Below are positions 11,343 through 21,639 of a stretch of 52,210 nucleotides of DNA, piece by piece (within the stretch, counting starts at the first letter, position 1; every line of letters starts with the position of its first letter). The notes beneath the pieces are model-generated. The model searched no databases. It was given only the letters and a program-made list of their open reading frames with translations, and was not told the origin of the DNA. The stretch comes from Mesotaenium endlicherianum (Eukaryota > Streptophyta > Zygnematophyceae > Zygnematales > Mesotaeniaceae): contig WELA01003054.1 of NCBI GenBank assembly GCA_009602735.1, positions 317,933 to 370,142 on the forward strand, read 5' to 3'. The translations under genes were made by a program, and so were the position numbers.

Positions 11343-13874
11343 CTACATCTTTCCAAAGCCACTACCAGTGGAGCTGGTGGTGGTAGGCCCAGTAGTCGAG
11401 TTGCCAACAACAGGTGCTGTTGTGTACTCGGCAGTCGTGTATTCAGTGGTTGGTGTAGACGTGTTGGTCAAGCCAGTAGTGCCAGTGGGAGAACTAGTTG
11501 TCTGTCCACCTTTAGGCCCCCCAATGACTGCCTCTTTCACATACTGTGCTGTCTGTGAGAGGGTCTCACCTGCAGACTGAAGAACCGACTGTGTGTTCCT
11601 CTTTGCAGCCTCTGCAGTGTCACTTGTTGCGTGCCCTGCCTGCTGGCTCTGCTGGCCTACCTTCTCCTGTGTAGAGTCCAGTGTCTGTCTCAGACTATCA
11701 CCTGCTCTGTTACCTTCCTGTGCTGAGAAGTCTCTTGCCTCACCAGCCTTGTTCTGAGCAAGCCCAATAGTTTCCTTCACACCTTGCACCACTCCTCCAA
11801 GGGCCTGAACTGTCTGCTCATAGAGATGTCCTGTCTTCTCCTTTGTTGCCTGGTAAGTGCTCTGCGTCGTCTCCACCGTTCTATCCTTGGCAACCTGAGC
11901 TGTATCCGCTGTGTAATTCTTAGCATCAGTTAGGACCTGCTTTGTTTTGTCAGCAGCTGAGTTGTAGGTCTGACCAGCATAATCCTTGGCACTTCCATAT
12001 GCCTGGCTGGTCTTGTCAGCAGTGACATCATAAGCCTGCTTACTTTTCTCAGCTGTAGCATCATAAGCCTGCGCAGCATAGCCCTTCGCTCCCTCATATG
12101 CCTGCTGGCTTTTGTCAGCAGAGACATCGTATGCTTGCTTGCTCTTGTCAGCAGTAGCATCATACGCCTGCCCAGCATAATTCTTTGCACCCTCATACGC
12201 CTGCTGGCTCTTGTCAGCAGTGACATCATATGCTTGCTGGCTCTTGTCAGCAGTCACATCATAGGCTTGCTTGCTCTTGTCAGCAGTAGCATCATATGCC
12301 TGCCCAGCATAGTCCTTTGCACCCTCATACGCCTGCTGACTCTTGTCACTGGTCACATCCGCTGCTTGCCTAGACTTGTCTGCCGCAGCATCAGCTGTCT
12401 GGCCGGTGTAATCTTTGGCACTGTCATATGTCTGCTTGCTCTTGTCAGCTGCAGTATCCAAAGCAGATGATGTTTTATCCTTTGCTTGCTGAGCTGAATC
12501 ACCTACTTGGTCACGTGCCTGCCCATAACTGTTTTGGCAGACAATAAAACCTAAATTAGATATATATGCTCTTTGACTGTTTACAAAGCATCGTACACAG
12601 ACAGCATAAAACTGCTTTTGAGCATTAATGCAGACTACGGCAGTGCAAATCAAGCAGACGAATGGGCAAAATGTTCAGATACATGCAACTATCAGCTATC
12701 AACTTCCAGCTTTTAAGCTCTCATAAATAACACAAAGTGTACTAAAAGACATAACAAGACAAGGAAGTTGTCAATCCACGCCTAAAATGATGGTGAATTT
12801 TTTTAGTGAAAAGTTTACCTCTTTGACGTAGTGTCCTGCGCCGAGCTCAAGTAGTCACCAGTTTGGTCTTTGCCCTTATTGTACTGCTGGGACAAATTGT
12901 CCTGGGCAGAGTCTAAGTACTCTCTAGTGTTTCCCTTTGCCTTTTCATAAGAATCAGCAGCAGAGACCTTGAGTTCTCCAAGCTTGTTTGCTGCTGCATC
13001 AGCGTAACTTCCCACCTTGTCCTGAAACGCAAAGCAGAACTCACATCAGGTGTATTCAGATGGAAGTACTTAACTACATAAGATGAGTCACAGCCATTCC
13101 ACCAACATGTAAAGAGGACCATGTAAAGAGAACGTGTGTTTACCTTAGTTTGCTCCTTTGTGTCCTGAGCAGGACCCTTGTATTCCTCAGTCTTGTCTGC
13201 AGCATATTGCTTTGCCTGCTCATATCTTCCTTGAGCACCCTGCAACACGTAAAGAATCGAAAGTATATCAATTAGAAGGATAGCATACTCTGTACATCAG
13301 ATTTTCATGAGAGTCTTGCTTTAAGAGAAAGTACACATACACCGTATTCCTGGCAAGCCCCACGCTACAAACTACAGGAGAGCTGCAACTTTTCCCACGT
13401 TGAGGCTTCCATGAACGTTACCTGCAGAGCCTCCTGGGCCTTTGCTTGGGCAGCATTGCGGTATTGACCTATGGTCGCATTGGTGGCATCATAAGCAGTC
13501 CCAGCCTGCATATGTGACAGTAATTAGTTAGCCTGGGTAAGTATTAAATTTATACAACAGAAGTAGTCCTCTGTCAGGTCTATTATATAACACGCTAAAT
13601 GACATACATATTGTAGACTCTGGTATCGGCTGCCACTACAATCAAAAAGCATGATTTGACACAGTAACTATGGCCAAGGTATAACTGTGCCCCAAAACAA
13701 TGCAGATGTCCTGAACCGAAATGAACCCAATTGGGAACCGGCACCACTAAACGTTTCTGCATTAAGTAATCATAAGGAAGATATGAGAAAATTATAGCGA
13801 ACCTGCTTGTTTCCCTCTTCAGCAGCCCCCTTCGCCTGCTGGTCAAAAGGCTTCGACTCTTGGTAAGACGACAT
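11343..13874 (-). CDS. Group 3 late embryogenesis abundant (LEA) protein, five exons
   Basis: The predicted protein has about 546 residues. Exons on the minus strand are 13874-13803, 13505-13422, 13239-13144, 13021-12819 and 12528-11343; all have GT-AG borders and the phases join without a break. It starts MSSYQESKPFDQQAKGA. The last exon carries about a dozen 11-residue units of the type AYDATADKSKQ, AYDVTADKSQQ and AYEGAKDYAGQ, often grouped in threes, followed by a Thr/Ser/Gly-rich tail ending GSGFGKM. There is no Cys or Trp, no signal peptide and no membrane segment. Such repeats form amphipathic helices on drying and protect membranes and proteins during desiccation or freezing (family knowledge, PF02987). 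The 11-mers lack indels, so the heptad-like helix register is kept. Confidence 0.92.
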
Positions 13875-14020
13875 GACTGCTTGACAAACTTTCAGAACAC
13901 GGTCGAAAGAAGGTAAATAGGCGAGCGCTTAGTGTAAAAAGTTGGGTATCCCAGGGTTAACTTATCGATAAGAAAAGGTCACAAAAAGATGAACTGAATT
14001 TACACCTGTGGATGAAGCAT

Positions 14021-14028
14021 CTTATATG
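14021..14028 (-). promoter_or_regulatory. Possible TATA element of the LEA gene
   Basis: On the minus strand the sequence CATATAAG lies about 150 bases before the LEA start codon. Position and composition fit a TATA box with a leader of roughly 110-120 bases. No transcript start can be seen directly. Confidence 0.35.
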
Positions 14029-14029
14029 C

Positions 14030-15156
14030 CTGGAGTGCCCTGGAGCAGCCTGGAGTGCTTTCTGTATAGAGCTCCACGAACAGCGCAGGGTGAGGCTGAC
14101 TTGGGCTGACTCAACAGGCGGAGCACACCAGAGCACACCTCTCCTTCATGCGCAACGCGGCAGCTGATGTGTAAGCACTATCTTAGTGGCATGCCACCTA
14201 GCACGCATGAGTACGTCCGCGTACTTGAGCTCGTGACCATGTTGATACATGTTGGCAGCTCGTTAGATTACTGTGGATGCTGGTCGCTTATTCCCGGCGT
14301 TGCCCTGAACCGAAGCTAGCTGGCAGGTGCCAGAAGGTACCAGAAGGTGCGTAGTTCCAGTGAGGCCCAGCTGAGGCCCAGGCTTCCAGCCTAATTCTGA
14401 CAAGGTACGACGAGGAAGCGCGAGATCTGGCAAACATTTGGCGGGTTGTGAAAAGCTGTGGGTGGCTTTTGAGCAGTATGCATGTAGGTTGGAGATGTCT
14501 CCAGCACGCAAGTTTCCCCAAGTTTTCCCATGTTTTCCACCTTTTTATGGCAAATTTTGGCGCCCGCATATTTCTTCTTCTTCATCTTCCTTCTCCCATC
14601 TCCTCACCTCGCTTGCTGAGTCAAATCCTCTCATTTCTTACTACATGCTGCTCACATTTTGTCATCCACTCTCTAAAAGCCTTCTTTATAAAGCATTTTA
14701 ATGCACAGTAACTCTGTATTTATCAGCTCTCGGTCATACTTTGTCTTCAATCGCGTGAGTTTCTCTGGCTGTTCCTTCTGTCTCGACTGCGGTCACTGTT
14801 TGCATGCAGAGGGCGGCAAGGAATTTTGCTTGCCGCAGGTTGAATGTAATGGCAAGGCCCAAAATTTTGCACCGGGGGCTCTCTCTCCCTGGTGAGTGCA
14901 TGCTGGCGGCTGAAATTTCTGCAAGTCAAGTCCTCCGAACTGCCGCGTGGCTAGCTGCCCCGTGCTGGCTTAATCTGCAGACAAATTGATAGGCGGTAGC
15001 TTTGGTTGTGGTGTGTGCACGCTTCATCACTAAAATTATGCAGAGTTAATAAGACATGCCTGCCTTCCTTAAGCCTCAAAAATGTGTATCTCATTCTATT
15101 CTTTTTGTATAATGTGTAGGCGAAATGTGATTATGTTTAAAGTCTCGTTCTTTTCA
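14030..15156. other. Intergenic region between LEA gene and retrotransposons
   Basis: No gene is recognised. An 8-bp perfect inverted repeat GCGGCAAG/CTTGCCGC with an 8-base loop lies at 14813-14836. Words related to CCTGGAGTGCC repeat near 14031-14060. Short open frames here have no family features. Confidence 0.5.
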
Positions 15157-15270
15157 GGTTGATTGTACTCGATATTCTCGTCATCCTGGTTCTCCATGTC
15201 TCGGGAGTTGCTAGTTTGAGACCTTGTCCTTACCATACAAATAAGACTGTGATAACTGCTCCGATACCAC
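15157..15270 (-). pseudogene. Truncated gag start and primer-binding site, family C
   Basis: Read on the minus strand, the segment carries the primer-binding site (15270-15258) and the gag start codon region encoding MVRTRSQTSNSRDMENQ, then breaks off after about 20 codons. It abuts the outer end of the LTR at 15271, so that LTR serves two internal regions at once. Confidence 0.8.
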
Positions 15271-15992
15271 TGAAATGAATTGTCTTACCAAATAGGCGAT
15301 TAACAATAAATGAAGATGTTTATATCAGCAAGTAATCTTTATGGATTTTCCGTTTCTTGGTTAAACGGCAAAAGGACAACACACTAGCAGTGAACAATAC
15401 TCGTAAGTCAAATGCGAGTAAACTAGCATCAATAATGCAATCAGTAAAACTCATACATAAGCAAGGTTAGAAGACAGTGCGTATCAATGGCTTCTCGCCT
15501 TGGATTCAGCGCTCTCTCAGTAGGCGATACAAGAGAGTTGGCCTCGTTTCCGAATGCCAAACTCGAGAGCAATGCCTAGCATATGTACATGGAATGAGTT
15601 TACTGTTCAACGGCCAGTGCGATGGCACCGCCTACCCGGGAGTTAACCACGTTGGTAGGACCTCGGTTAACCAAATCCACCGCCATCTCCCATCATCCCG
15701 AATCGCCATCCATCATAGGGATGTCATCTGGCCATTCATCTAGCATATCACACTTAGATGCATATCGAGACAGTTCGGTTCTACCGAGAACGGAAGTCAG
15801 CTGGCTGTCAAAGAATGTGTCAGCAAGCGAACTTAAGTTGACTTCAGCCTGCTGCTTCCGGCTGAGTCATTAAGCTACTATTAAATATAAAGTCCAGCAG
15901 ACTGATTATTTAACTAGAGTTCACCAGGCTGAACATGATTAACTATTATATTTGAATGAATATTATATCTACTAATATACTGATTCATTACA
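15271..15992 (-). repeat. LTR 1, family C (3' LTR of the gag-only element)
   Basis: The 722-bp LTR runs TGTAATGAATC...GATTCATTTCA in element orientation (minus strand), so its two ends form an 11-base near-perfect inverted repeat. Full-length copies also lie at 17770, 18862, 26939, 31554 and 44066. On its inner side the gag-only internal region starts without any polypurine tract, marking a deletion joint at 15992/15993. Confidence 0.9.
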
Positions 15993-16217
15993 GGGGAACT
16001 GTCTTTCCTGACTTTCGCATTGTTCTCCTGACTTAGCAAAGAAATGTTGGACATCAGGTGGAGCAAGAGCATCCAGATTGTGCACTCTCTGGATGTCTAT
16101 ATTGCTGATGGTCCCCTTTATTTGGTTGTCAGGCATGCATAGTGAATCCAATTCAGCAGGACCCATAATACCTGCTACGAGGGCAGCTAGTGACGACTCA
16201 CTATCTCTAGCATCCTC

Positions 16218-16259
16218 ACAGTCAGTAGACTGGATTACTGACTGTTGCTGTCTTTTAAA
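16218..16259 (-). promoter_or_regulatory. -1 frameshift signal, element B copy
   Basis: The slippery heptamer T TTA AAA (16259-16253), a 7-base spacer and a 10-bp stem ACAGTCAGTA/TACTGACTGT with an 8-base loop are identical in layout to element C (25409-25450). Confidence 0.7.
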
Positions 16260-17099
16260 GGCTGGTCTTTTCTCTCGACCTTCGGAAGGTGCTTGACTGG
16301 ACACTGTTCTCTGTAGTGGCCCAACTGCCGACAATGGTAGCAAATCAATTTTGATGAGGCTGGTCTCGGCTTAGTCCTACCACCACCTCTTCCATAGCCG
16401 CCTCGAGAGAAACCACCTCTACCTCTAGACTGAATAGCATTGTACTCATACTCATATTCATCACCCTGATTATCCTCAGCCTGGTCTCCTTCAATTGCAT
16501 TGTAGGAACCGTGGGGCTTTTTGACAATCTTAGACACCAAAGCATTACTCTGGCGCTTGTGATTGAACTGCTGCTGATCCCAGGCATCAGCATCCTGGAT
16601 CAAGTTAGCCAGTTTCTCATACTTCTTTTCAGCGAAATGACCAGAGACTTCGGATTTCAAGCCATACCTGAAGTACGCTATCCTACACCGTTCTGGCAAG
16701 TCTGGCTGTTTCATCATATTCTCCTGGAACTTTTGAGCAAACTCAGCAACTGAAGTGGCCTGCTTCAGTGTCAGGGAGATCATCCCATAGATAGCTTTCT
16801 CCTGCTGGTTGATGACATCAAACTTCTCATGCAACTTCTCGACAAACTCTACCCACGTAGGGTCACCGAGTTGCTGAGCCTTACGCTCTCCTTTCCAGTA
16901 TAGCCACCAGTCTGCGGCACTGCCTTTCAGTATTGCACCAGTGTGCCTGACCTTCTTGTGATCTTGCAGTTCTAGGTAGTTCTCCAGCCACTGCTCAACA
17001 TCCGCGAGAAACTTGATCAGGTAATATTTTCTGTTTCCCTCAGGATCATAGTCCTGGGGAGGTTTCGGCTTGGGCTTACTAGGCCCTCTGCCACCACCA

Positions 17100-17142
17100 G
17101 TAGTGGTTTGAGACCCCAGTNGTAGTGGTTTGAGAACCCAAT
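17100..17142. other. Single N flanked by duplicated sequence (assembly joint)
   Basis: The 21 bases before the N at 17121 (GTAGTGGTTTGAGA...) recur directly after it with two mismatches. Element C has this sequence once. This looks like two overlapping contig ends joined with a one-base gap. Confidence 0.8.
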
Positions 17143-17756
17143 TGGTCTCTGTCCTGCAGTAGAGACATTATGATTCTTTTGTCCTCCTGTTGGGACTGAT
17201 ACATGGTCGCCATTTGAGACTGCATGTGAACAAACAATGCTCCCAAGTCTACACTTTGGAGTGGGAGTCTAGCAAATGCAGCAGCAGCAGTGGCATCTAC
17301 TTGGTGAGTAGTGTCCTCAACAGTCTCTCTCGCTCCTGCAGCAGCAATTCCTGTCGCATTCAGCCGGTCACGAATTTGACCTAGGGGTACATTGAGTTGT
17401 ACAGCAGGAGGTGGGTTCATAACATTGGCCCTTGATGCCATAAGTTCTTCGACAGTGTGCTCGTCAGCTGGCTGTCCTTCCCTCCTTTCTGTATCTACAG
17501 CGGCCAATGCTAATTGTTCAGCTTCTAATCTGGCTCTCCCTTCCTCAGCTTGCTGTGTTGCGACTGCGGCAATAGCAGCTGCCTCATCTGCAGCCTCTCT
17601 AGCTGCAGTATCTGCCACTGCTTCAGAATAGGTACGGGTTTCCGCTACATGGCTTTCCGCCTGGTTTTCGACATTCTCATTATCCTGGTTCTCCATGTCT
17701 CGAGAGTTGCTAGTTTGAGACCTTGTCCTTACCATACAAAGAAGACTGTGATAACA

Positions 17757-17769
17757 GCTCCGATACCAC
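17757..17769 (-). other. Primer-binding site, element B
   Basis: On the minus strand GTGGTATCGGAGC directly follows the LTR. It resembles the plant-type site complementary to the 3' end of initiator methionine tRNA. The same 13 bases occur at 26926-26938 and 32927-32939. Confidence 0.8.
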
Positions 17770-18483
17770 TGAAATGAATCGACTTACCAAATAGACGATT
17801 AACAATTATTAAAGATCTTTATATCAGCAAGTAATCTTTATGGCATTTTTCATTAATTGATGAAACAGCAAAGGATAACACACTAGCAGTGAGTAATACT
17901 CGTAAGTCAAATGCAAGTAAACTAGCATAAATAATGCAATCAGTAAACTCATACATACAAGGTTAGAAGACAATGCGTATCAATGGCTTCTCGCCTTGGA
18001 TTCAGCGCTCTCTTAGTAGGCGGTACAAGAGAGTTGGCCTCGTTTCCGAATGCCGAACTCGAGAGCAATGCCTAGCATATGTACATGGAATGAGTTTACT
18101 GTTCAACGGCCAGTGCGATGGCACTGCCTACCCGGGAGTTAACCACGTTAGTAGGACCTTGGTTAACCAAATCCACCGCCATCTCCCATCATCCCGAATC
18201 GCCTTCCATCATAGGGATGTCATCTGGCCTTTCATCTAGCATACCATACTTAGATGCATATTGAGGCAGTTCGCTGCTACCGAGTACGGAAGTCAGCTGG
18301 CTGTCAAAGAATGAGTCAGCAAGCTGACTTGAGTTGACTTCAGCCTGCTGCCCCCGGCTGAGTCCTTTAAACTGATAATCATATAAAGTCGAGCAAACTC
18401 AATACTACATAAAGTTCAGCAAACTCAACTTAATTAACTATTATAATTAAATGAATAATATAGCTACCCATATACTGATTACA
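17770..18483 (-). repeat. LTR 2, family C (5' LTR of element B)
   Basis: The 714-bp LTR is bordered on its left by the primer-binding site and on its right by family P sequence. Its outer end reads TGATTACA, lacking four bases of the usual TGATTCATTACA. Confidence 0.9.
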
Positions 18484-18861
18484 GTGCTGGTCACTACGGA
18501 CCACGACGCGTTGAAGCACCTCCAGACGCAACCGTATCTCTCAAGGAGACAAGCAAGATGGATCCGATACTTGCAACAATACAACATCACGATTCAGTAC
18601 CAGCCCGGCAAGACAAACCCGGCTGACTCCCTCTCAAGACTGCAATTAAACGCAGTGATGACATCCCTGAAGACAGATCTGGAAGCTCGATTTTCAGCCG
18701 CCTATGAACGAGACCCTTACTACAAGAACGGAGAAGCAGCCTTGGACCCATACAAGAAGCAAGAAGGCAATTATTGGGTGAGGCAAGATACGGGCCATAG
18801 ATGTGTTCCTGATGACTTAGACCTCCGGCTCTTGCTTCTACGAGAAGCACACGACAACCCT
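18484..18861 (+). pseudogene. Family P pol fragment P1-left (RNase H end to integrase start)
   Basis: The open frame runs through [20 protein letters not shown], then [14 protein letters not shown] and REAHDNP, matching residues in the middle of the intact family P pol. It stops where element C is inserted and resumes at 27652. Its left side abuts LTR 2, and the 5' part of the P1 copy is missing from the window. Confidence 0.9.
18857..18861 (+). other. Target-site duplication ACCCT, left copy
   Basis: ACCCT immediately left of element C is repeated immediately right of it (27652-27656). The intact family P pol has this sequence once. A 5-base duplication is typical of Ty3/gypsy integrases. 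Confidence 0.92.
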
Positions 18862-19582
18862 TGAAATGAATCGACTTACCAAATAAGCGATTAACAATTA
18901 ATAAAGATCTTTATATTAGCAAGTAACCTTTATGGTATTTTCCGTTTAACTGGTTTAACGGCAAAGGACAACACACTAGCAGTGAATAATACTCGTCAGT
19001 CAAATGAGAGTAAACTAGCATCAATAATGCAAATCAGTAAACTCATACATAAGCAAGGTTAGAAGACAGTGCGTATCAATGGCTTCTCGCCTTGGATTCA
19101 GATCTCTCTCAGTAAGCTGTACAAGAGAGTTGGCCTCGTGTCCGAATGCCGAACTCGAGAGCAATGCCTAGCATATGTACATGGAATGAGTTTACTGTTC
19201 AACGGTCAGTGCGATGGCACCGCCTACCCGGGAGTTAACCACGTTGGTAGGACCTCGGTTAACCAAATCCACCGCCATCTCCCATCATCCCGAATAGCCA
19301 TCCATCATAGGGATGTCATCTGGCCATTCATCTAGCATATCGCACTTAGATGCATATCAAGGCAGTTCGCTGCTACCGAGTACGGAAGTCAGCTGGCTGT
19401 CAAAGAATGTGTCAGCAAGCTGACTTAAGTTGACTTCAGCCTGCTGCTTTCGGCCGAGTCATTAAACTGATAATTATGTAAAGTCCAGCAGACTGATTAT
19501 TAACTAAAGTTCAGCAGGCTGAACTTAATTAACTATTATATTTAAATGAATATTATATCCACTAATATACTGATTCATTACA
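18862..19582 (-). repeat. LTR 3, 3' LTR of element C
   Basis: The 721-bp LTR is followed on its inner side by the polypurine tract. Its plus-strand 88-codon open frame (19069-19335) is shared among several LTR copies and is not a gene. Confidence 0.92.
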
Positions 19583-19592
19583 ATCCCTCCAA
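19583..19592 (-). other. Polypurine tract of element C
   Basis: On the minus strand GTTGGAGGGAT precedes the 3' LTR, the position of the plus-strand primer in LTR retrotransposons. Confidence 0.6.
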
Positions 19593-19695
19593 CTTAACTT
19601 GTTGTCGCCTCGACAACATTAAACTGCAAAAGCTTTAAATAAAGAAACTGACCCTGACCAGCCTCCCTTACTGACTATCTTTTCAGCCTGTCACC

Positions 19696-21372
19696 TTAAG
19701 GGGTGGTTCCTGGGGCTTCAGGATCAGGGGACGGAGATCTGGACCTAGATCTGGACAGCCCTCTAGGTCTGTCAGCTGGCCTTCTAAAGAACCCTGTTTG
19801 CTCTAAAGTTGGCCCTCGAGGAGAACGGAGGATGGTGGCCTGCTCTTCAACTATTTGGGTGTTGATTCCCACATAGACAGGCATTCCAGTAGGATGCTGA
19901 AATACATTGGCTAGAGGTACATGCCCCTGAGCGGAGGGGGAGGCTGGCATACCTCTGGCCCACCCGCGTGTCCCTCTTCTGGCACCCCTGTCCTCTGGGG
20001 ATTTCTGCCTGTGTCTGCTGCCCAGTACAGTCAGATCAGCTTCTTCCCCTGCTTGGGCAGGTGGGCTGGGGGAGCGAGCGCGGGGTCCAGTTGTCGCCAT
20101 AACGGGGATCACATTCCACACACCTGATCGTGGTTCTTTAGGAAGTGCCACTGCCTGTCCCTGGGTATCCTGAGTACCTGCTGCTGATGCTTCTCCTCTG
20201 CCTTGTTCTTCTTCCTCATCCTCCTCATCCTCCTCCTCGGAGAGAGTAGGGGTCTCGTCCACTAAGTCGTCCTGCTCCCTAGTAGACATGGAGTAGTCTA
20301 CCGACCTCCCTTTCTTAGGGCGCGCTGGAGGTTGCTTGGCCTTCAGCCTACTGATATCTATCCGGCCTGCATTCTTTGCCCATTTGACAAAGGCATGCTT
20401 TCCCTTAGAGAAGTAGTCTCTTCCCCTCCTCCTATGTTCCTTGGTCTCTGCATTCATATTGCTCAGGCATCCATTCAGCCTGGGGTCCCAAGGGGCAATG
20501 TGAGGTGGTAGGATGAGATAGCCGTCTAGGCCATAGTGGAAGTCATCCGGTTGGGCTCGGTCACACTCCTGCTTCTTATTTGTGACGGTCATCCACCTCC
20601 AGTCTGTTGGCTGCTGGTAGTACTGGGGTCCGTGCTCAGCCTTCCTCAGTTTACACGGGAACCAGTGGGGAGAGAACATCTGCTGTCCTGCTTCCCTGGC
20701 CAAGTACTCCCAGCTCCTTCTCTCAACTTCATTGTAAGCTGGCAGGAGTGTGAGGTAGAATACCGTATCCTTAAAGCTATCGGGCCGCATGCTCACCATC
20801 CGGATGAGTCTCTGATCTCCCACTATTCCCGGTATGGGGACCGGCTTGTCCTCTGAATCATCTGCGAGATACCGGGCCTGCTCTGCTGTATAGCCCACCA
20901 TCTTAGCATAATCTTCGTAAAGGACCACGCCGGTGTGTGTCTCGATGTACCTGTCCAGTGCTGTAGCTCCTTCCTTCTGTAGCAGTGTTGTCTGTTCCAG
21001 CCTGTTGATCTCCTGGGCTGCCAGCAATGCTTCCTTCAGGTTATCGAAGTTTTGGCCACCCACCACAGTATACCTGTAAGTGGCCAAGCTCTTCTGTCTG
21101 TCCGCTTCAATCTTTTTTCTTTTCTCCTCTTCTGCCGCTGCCGCTTCTTCTTGCTGTTTCTTCTGTCTCTCCTCCTCAGCCTTCCTGAGGTTTTCCGCTT
21201 CCTGATCCTTCTTCCTCTGTGCCTCTTCTGCCGCCTCTTGTTGTTTGCGGACCCTTTCTTGTTCTCTCCTGGTGAGGGACGTCGCCGCCAGCTCCTTCTG
21301 GTATTGCTCCATTGTCCTCCTGGCTTCTTCTGCCTTGCGCTTTCTGTCCTCCTTTTGTGTGGTGGGCGCCAT
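19696..21372 (-). CDS. Accessory ORF between pol and 3' LTR of element C
   Basis: An intact 558-residue frame in the sense direction; I do not recognise the family. I chose the start MAPTTQKEDRKRK because an AG acceptor ends just before it; another ATG lies 9 bases upstream. Residues 1-110 are highly charged and coiled-coil-like (repeated EEA, RRK, QQEEA). Residues about 110-350 look globular and aromatic-rich (YRYTVVGGQNF, then WMTVTNKKQECDRAQPDDF). Then come a basic stretch (RPKKGRS), an acidic run (SEEEDEEDEEEEQ), a Pro/Ser-rich part and an SR tail (RGLSRSRSRSPSPDPE). There is no membrane segment or signal peptide, so it does not look like an envelope protein. Position resembles additional ORFs in some plant gypsy elements. 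The basic and SR features suggest a nuclear or nucleic-acid role; that is inference. Confidence 0.75.
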   Translation of the reverse strand: MAPTTQKEDRKRKAEEARRTMEQYQKELAATSLTRREQERVRKQQEAAEEAQRKKDQEAENLRKAEEERQKKQQEEAAAAEEEKRKKIEADRQKSLATYRYTVVGGQNFDNLKEALLAAQEINRLEQTTLLQKEGATALDRYIETHTGVVLYEDYAKMVGYTAEQARYLADDSEDKPVPIPGIVGDQRLIRMVSMRPDSFKDTVFYLTLLPAYNEVERRSWEYLAREAGQQMFSPHWFPCKLRKAEHGPQYYQQPTDWRWMTVTNKKQECDRAQPDDFHYGLDGYLILPPHIAPWDPRLNGCLSNMNAETKEHRRRGRDYFSKGKHAFVKWAKNAGRIDISRLKAKQPPARPKKGRSVDYSMSTREQDDLVDETPTLSEEEDEEDEEEEQGRGEASAAGTQDTQGQAVALPKEPRSGVWNVIPVMATTGPRARSPSPPAQAGEEADLTVLGSRHRQKSPEDRGARRGTRGWARGMPASPSAQGHVPLANVFQHPTGMPVYVGINTQIVEEQATILRSPRGPTLEQTGFFRRPADRPRGLSRSRSRSPSPDPEAPGTTP

Positions 21373-21577
21373 CCTGCACATGTAACCAGGGCACAAGTTA
21401 GTAGGATATGGACCTTTGTCATAGGGATTGCAGGAAGTATGTTAGTATTTAGTATAGTGGCTTCGCTGCTGTTTACCTTACAGGATGATTGCTAAAAGTT
21501 GACGTAGTTGCGATGCGCTACACATAAACGTATGAGTGTGTTTTTATCGCTCTCGCTCACTAACTGTCATATATTTT
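21373..21577 (-). promoter_or_regulatory. Possible promoter and leader intron of the accessory ORF
   Basis: On the minus strand, a TATA-like AAATATATG lies near 21577-21569. Candidate donors are GTAAGG at 21481 or GTAAAC at 21476. Two TACTAAC branch-point matches follow at 21447-21441 and 21403-21397. An acceptor CAG ends at 21374, directly before G-ATG of the ORF. Together these could form a 103-108 base 5' UTR intron. The acceptor might instead be used from a far upstream donor. Confidence 0.45.
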
Positions 21578-21639
21578 CCCCTCCAACTTAAATGGAGACA
21601 GGACCGCCTGTCACCTTCCCGTGTCAACTGAAATGACAG

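Larger units (their letters stand above)
15993..17735 (-). pseudogene. Gag of element B, interrupted by an assembly N
   Basis: The start codon is at 17735 (MVRTRSQTSNSRDMENQ). The Gag has an Ala/Glu-rich N-terminus, a central retrotransposon gag domain (FLADVEQWLENY) and a CCHC knuckle CYHCRQLGHYREQC, and stops near 16235. The only break I see is the N at 17121, flanked by a duplicated 21-base sequence, so the biological frame may be intact. From the frameshift site a -1 frame continues through MGPAELDSLCMPDN towards the protease until the LTR at 15992. Confidence 0.75.
15271..18483 (-). mobile_element. Gag-only family C retrotransposon derivative (element B)
   Basis: Two family C LTRs (15271-15992 and 17770-18483) enclose only 1777 bases: primer-binding site, full gag, the frameshift signal and about 290 bases of the protease leader. 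Compared with element C, everything from the protease core to the polypurine tract is deleted. It resembles the known class of terminal-repeat retrotransposons with a gag domain only. It would depend on a full element for enzymes. No target duplication can be checked because its left side is truncated. Confidence 0.8.

Noticed and set aside
14263-14585. Overlapping minus-strand frames of 64-93 codons
   Set aside because: No start context, splice partner or family features; neighbouring frames are equally open.
15477-15743. 88-codon open frame (MRINGFSPWIQ...) recurring at 15477, 17973 and 19069, and shortened at 44271
   Set aside because: It lies antisense inside family C LTRs. Copies agree because the LTRs agree, and LTR 4 has a TAA in it. 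No sign of selection for protein.
19696-21372. Accessory ORF as an envelope gene
   Set aside because: No signal peptide, membrane segment or cleavage-site pattern; it ends in a hydrophilic SR-rich tail.
21052-21495. 147-codon plus-strand frame opposite the accessory ORF
   Set aside because: It mirrors the charged coiled-coil region as a run of Leu/Phe, a common antisense effect; no independent evidence.
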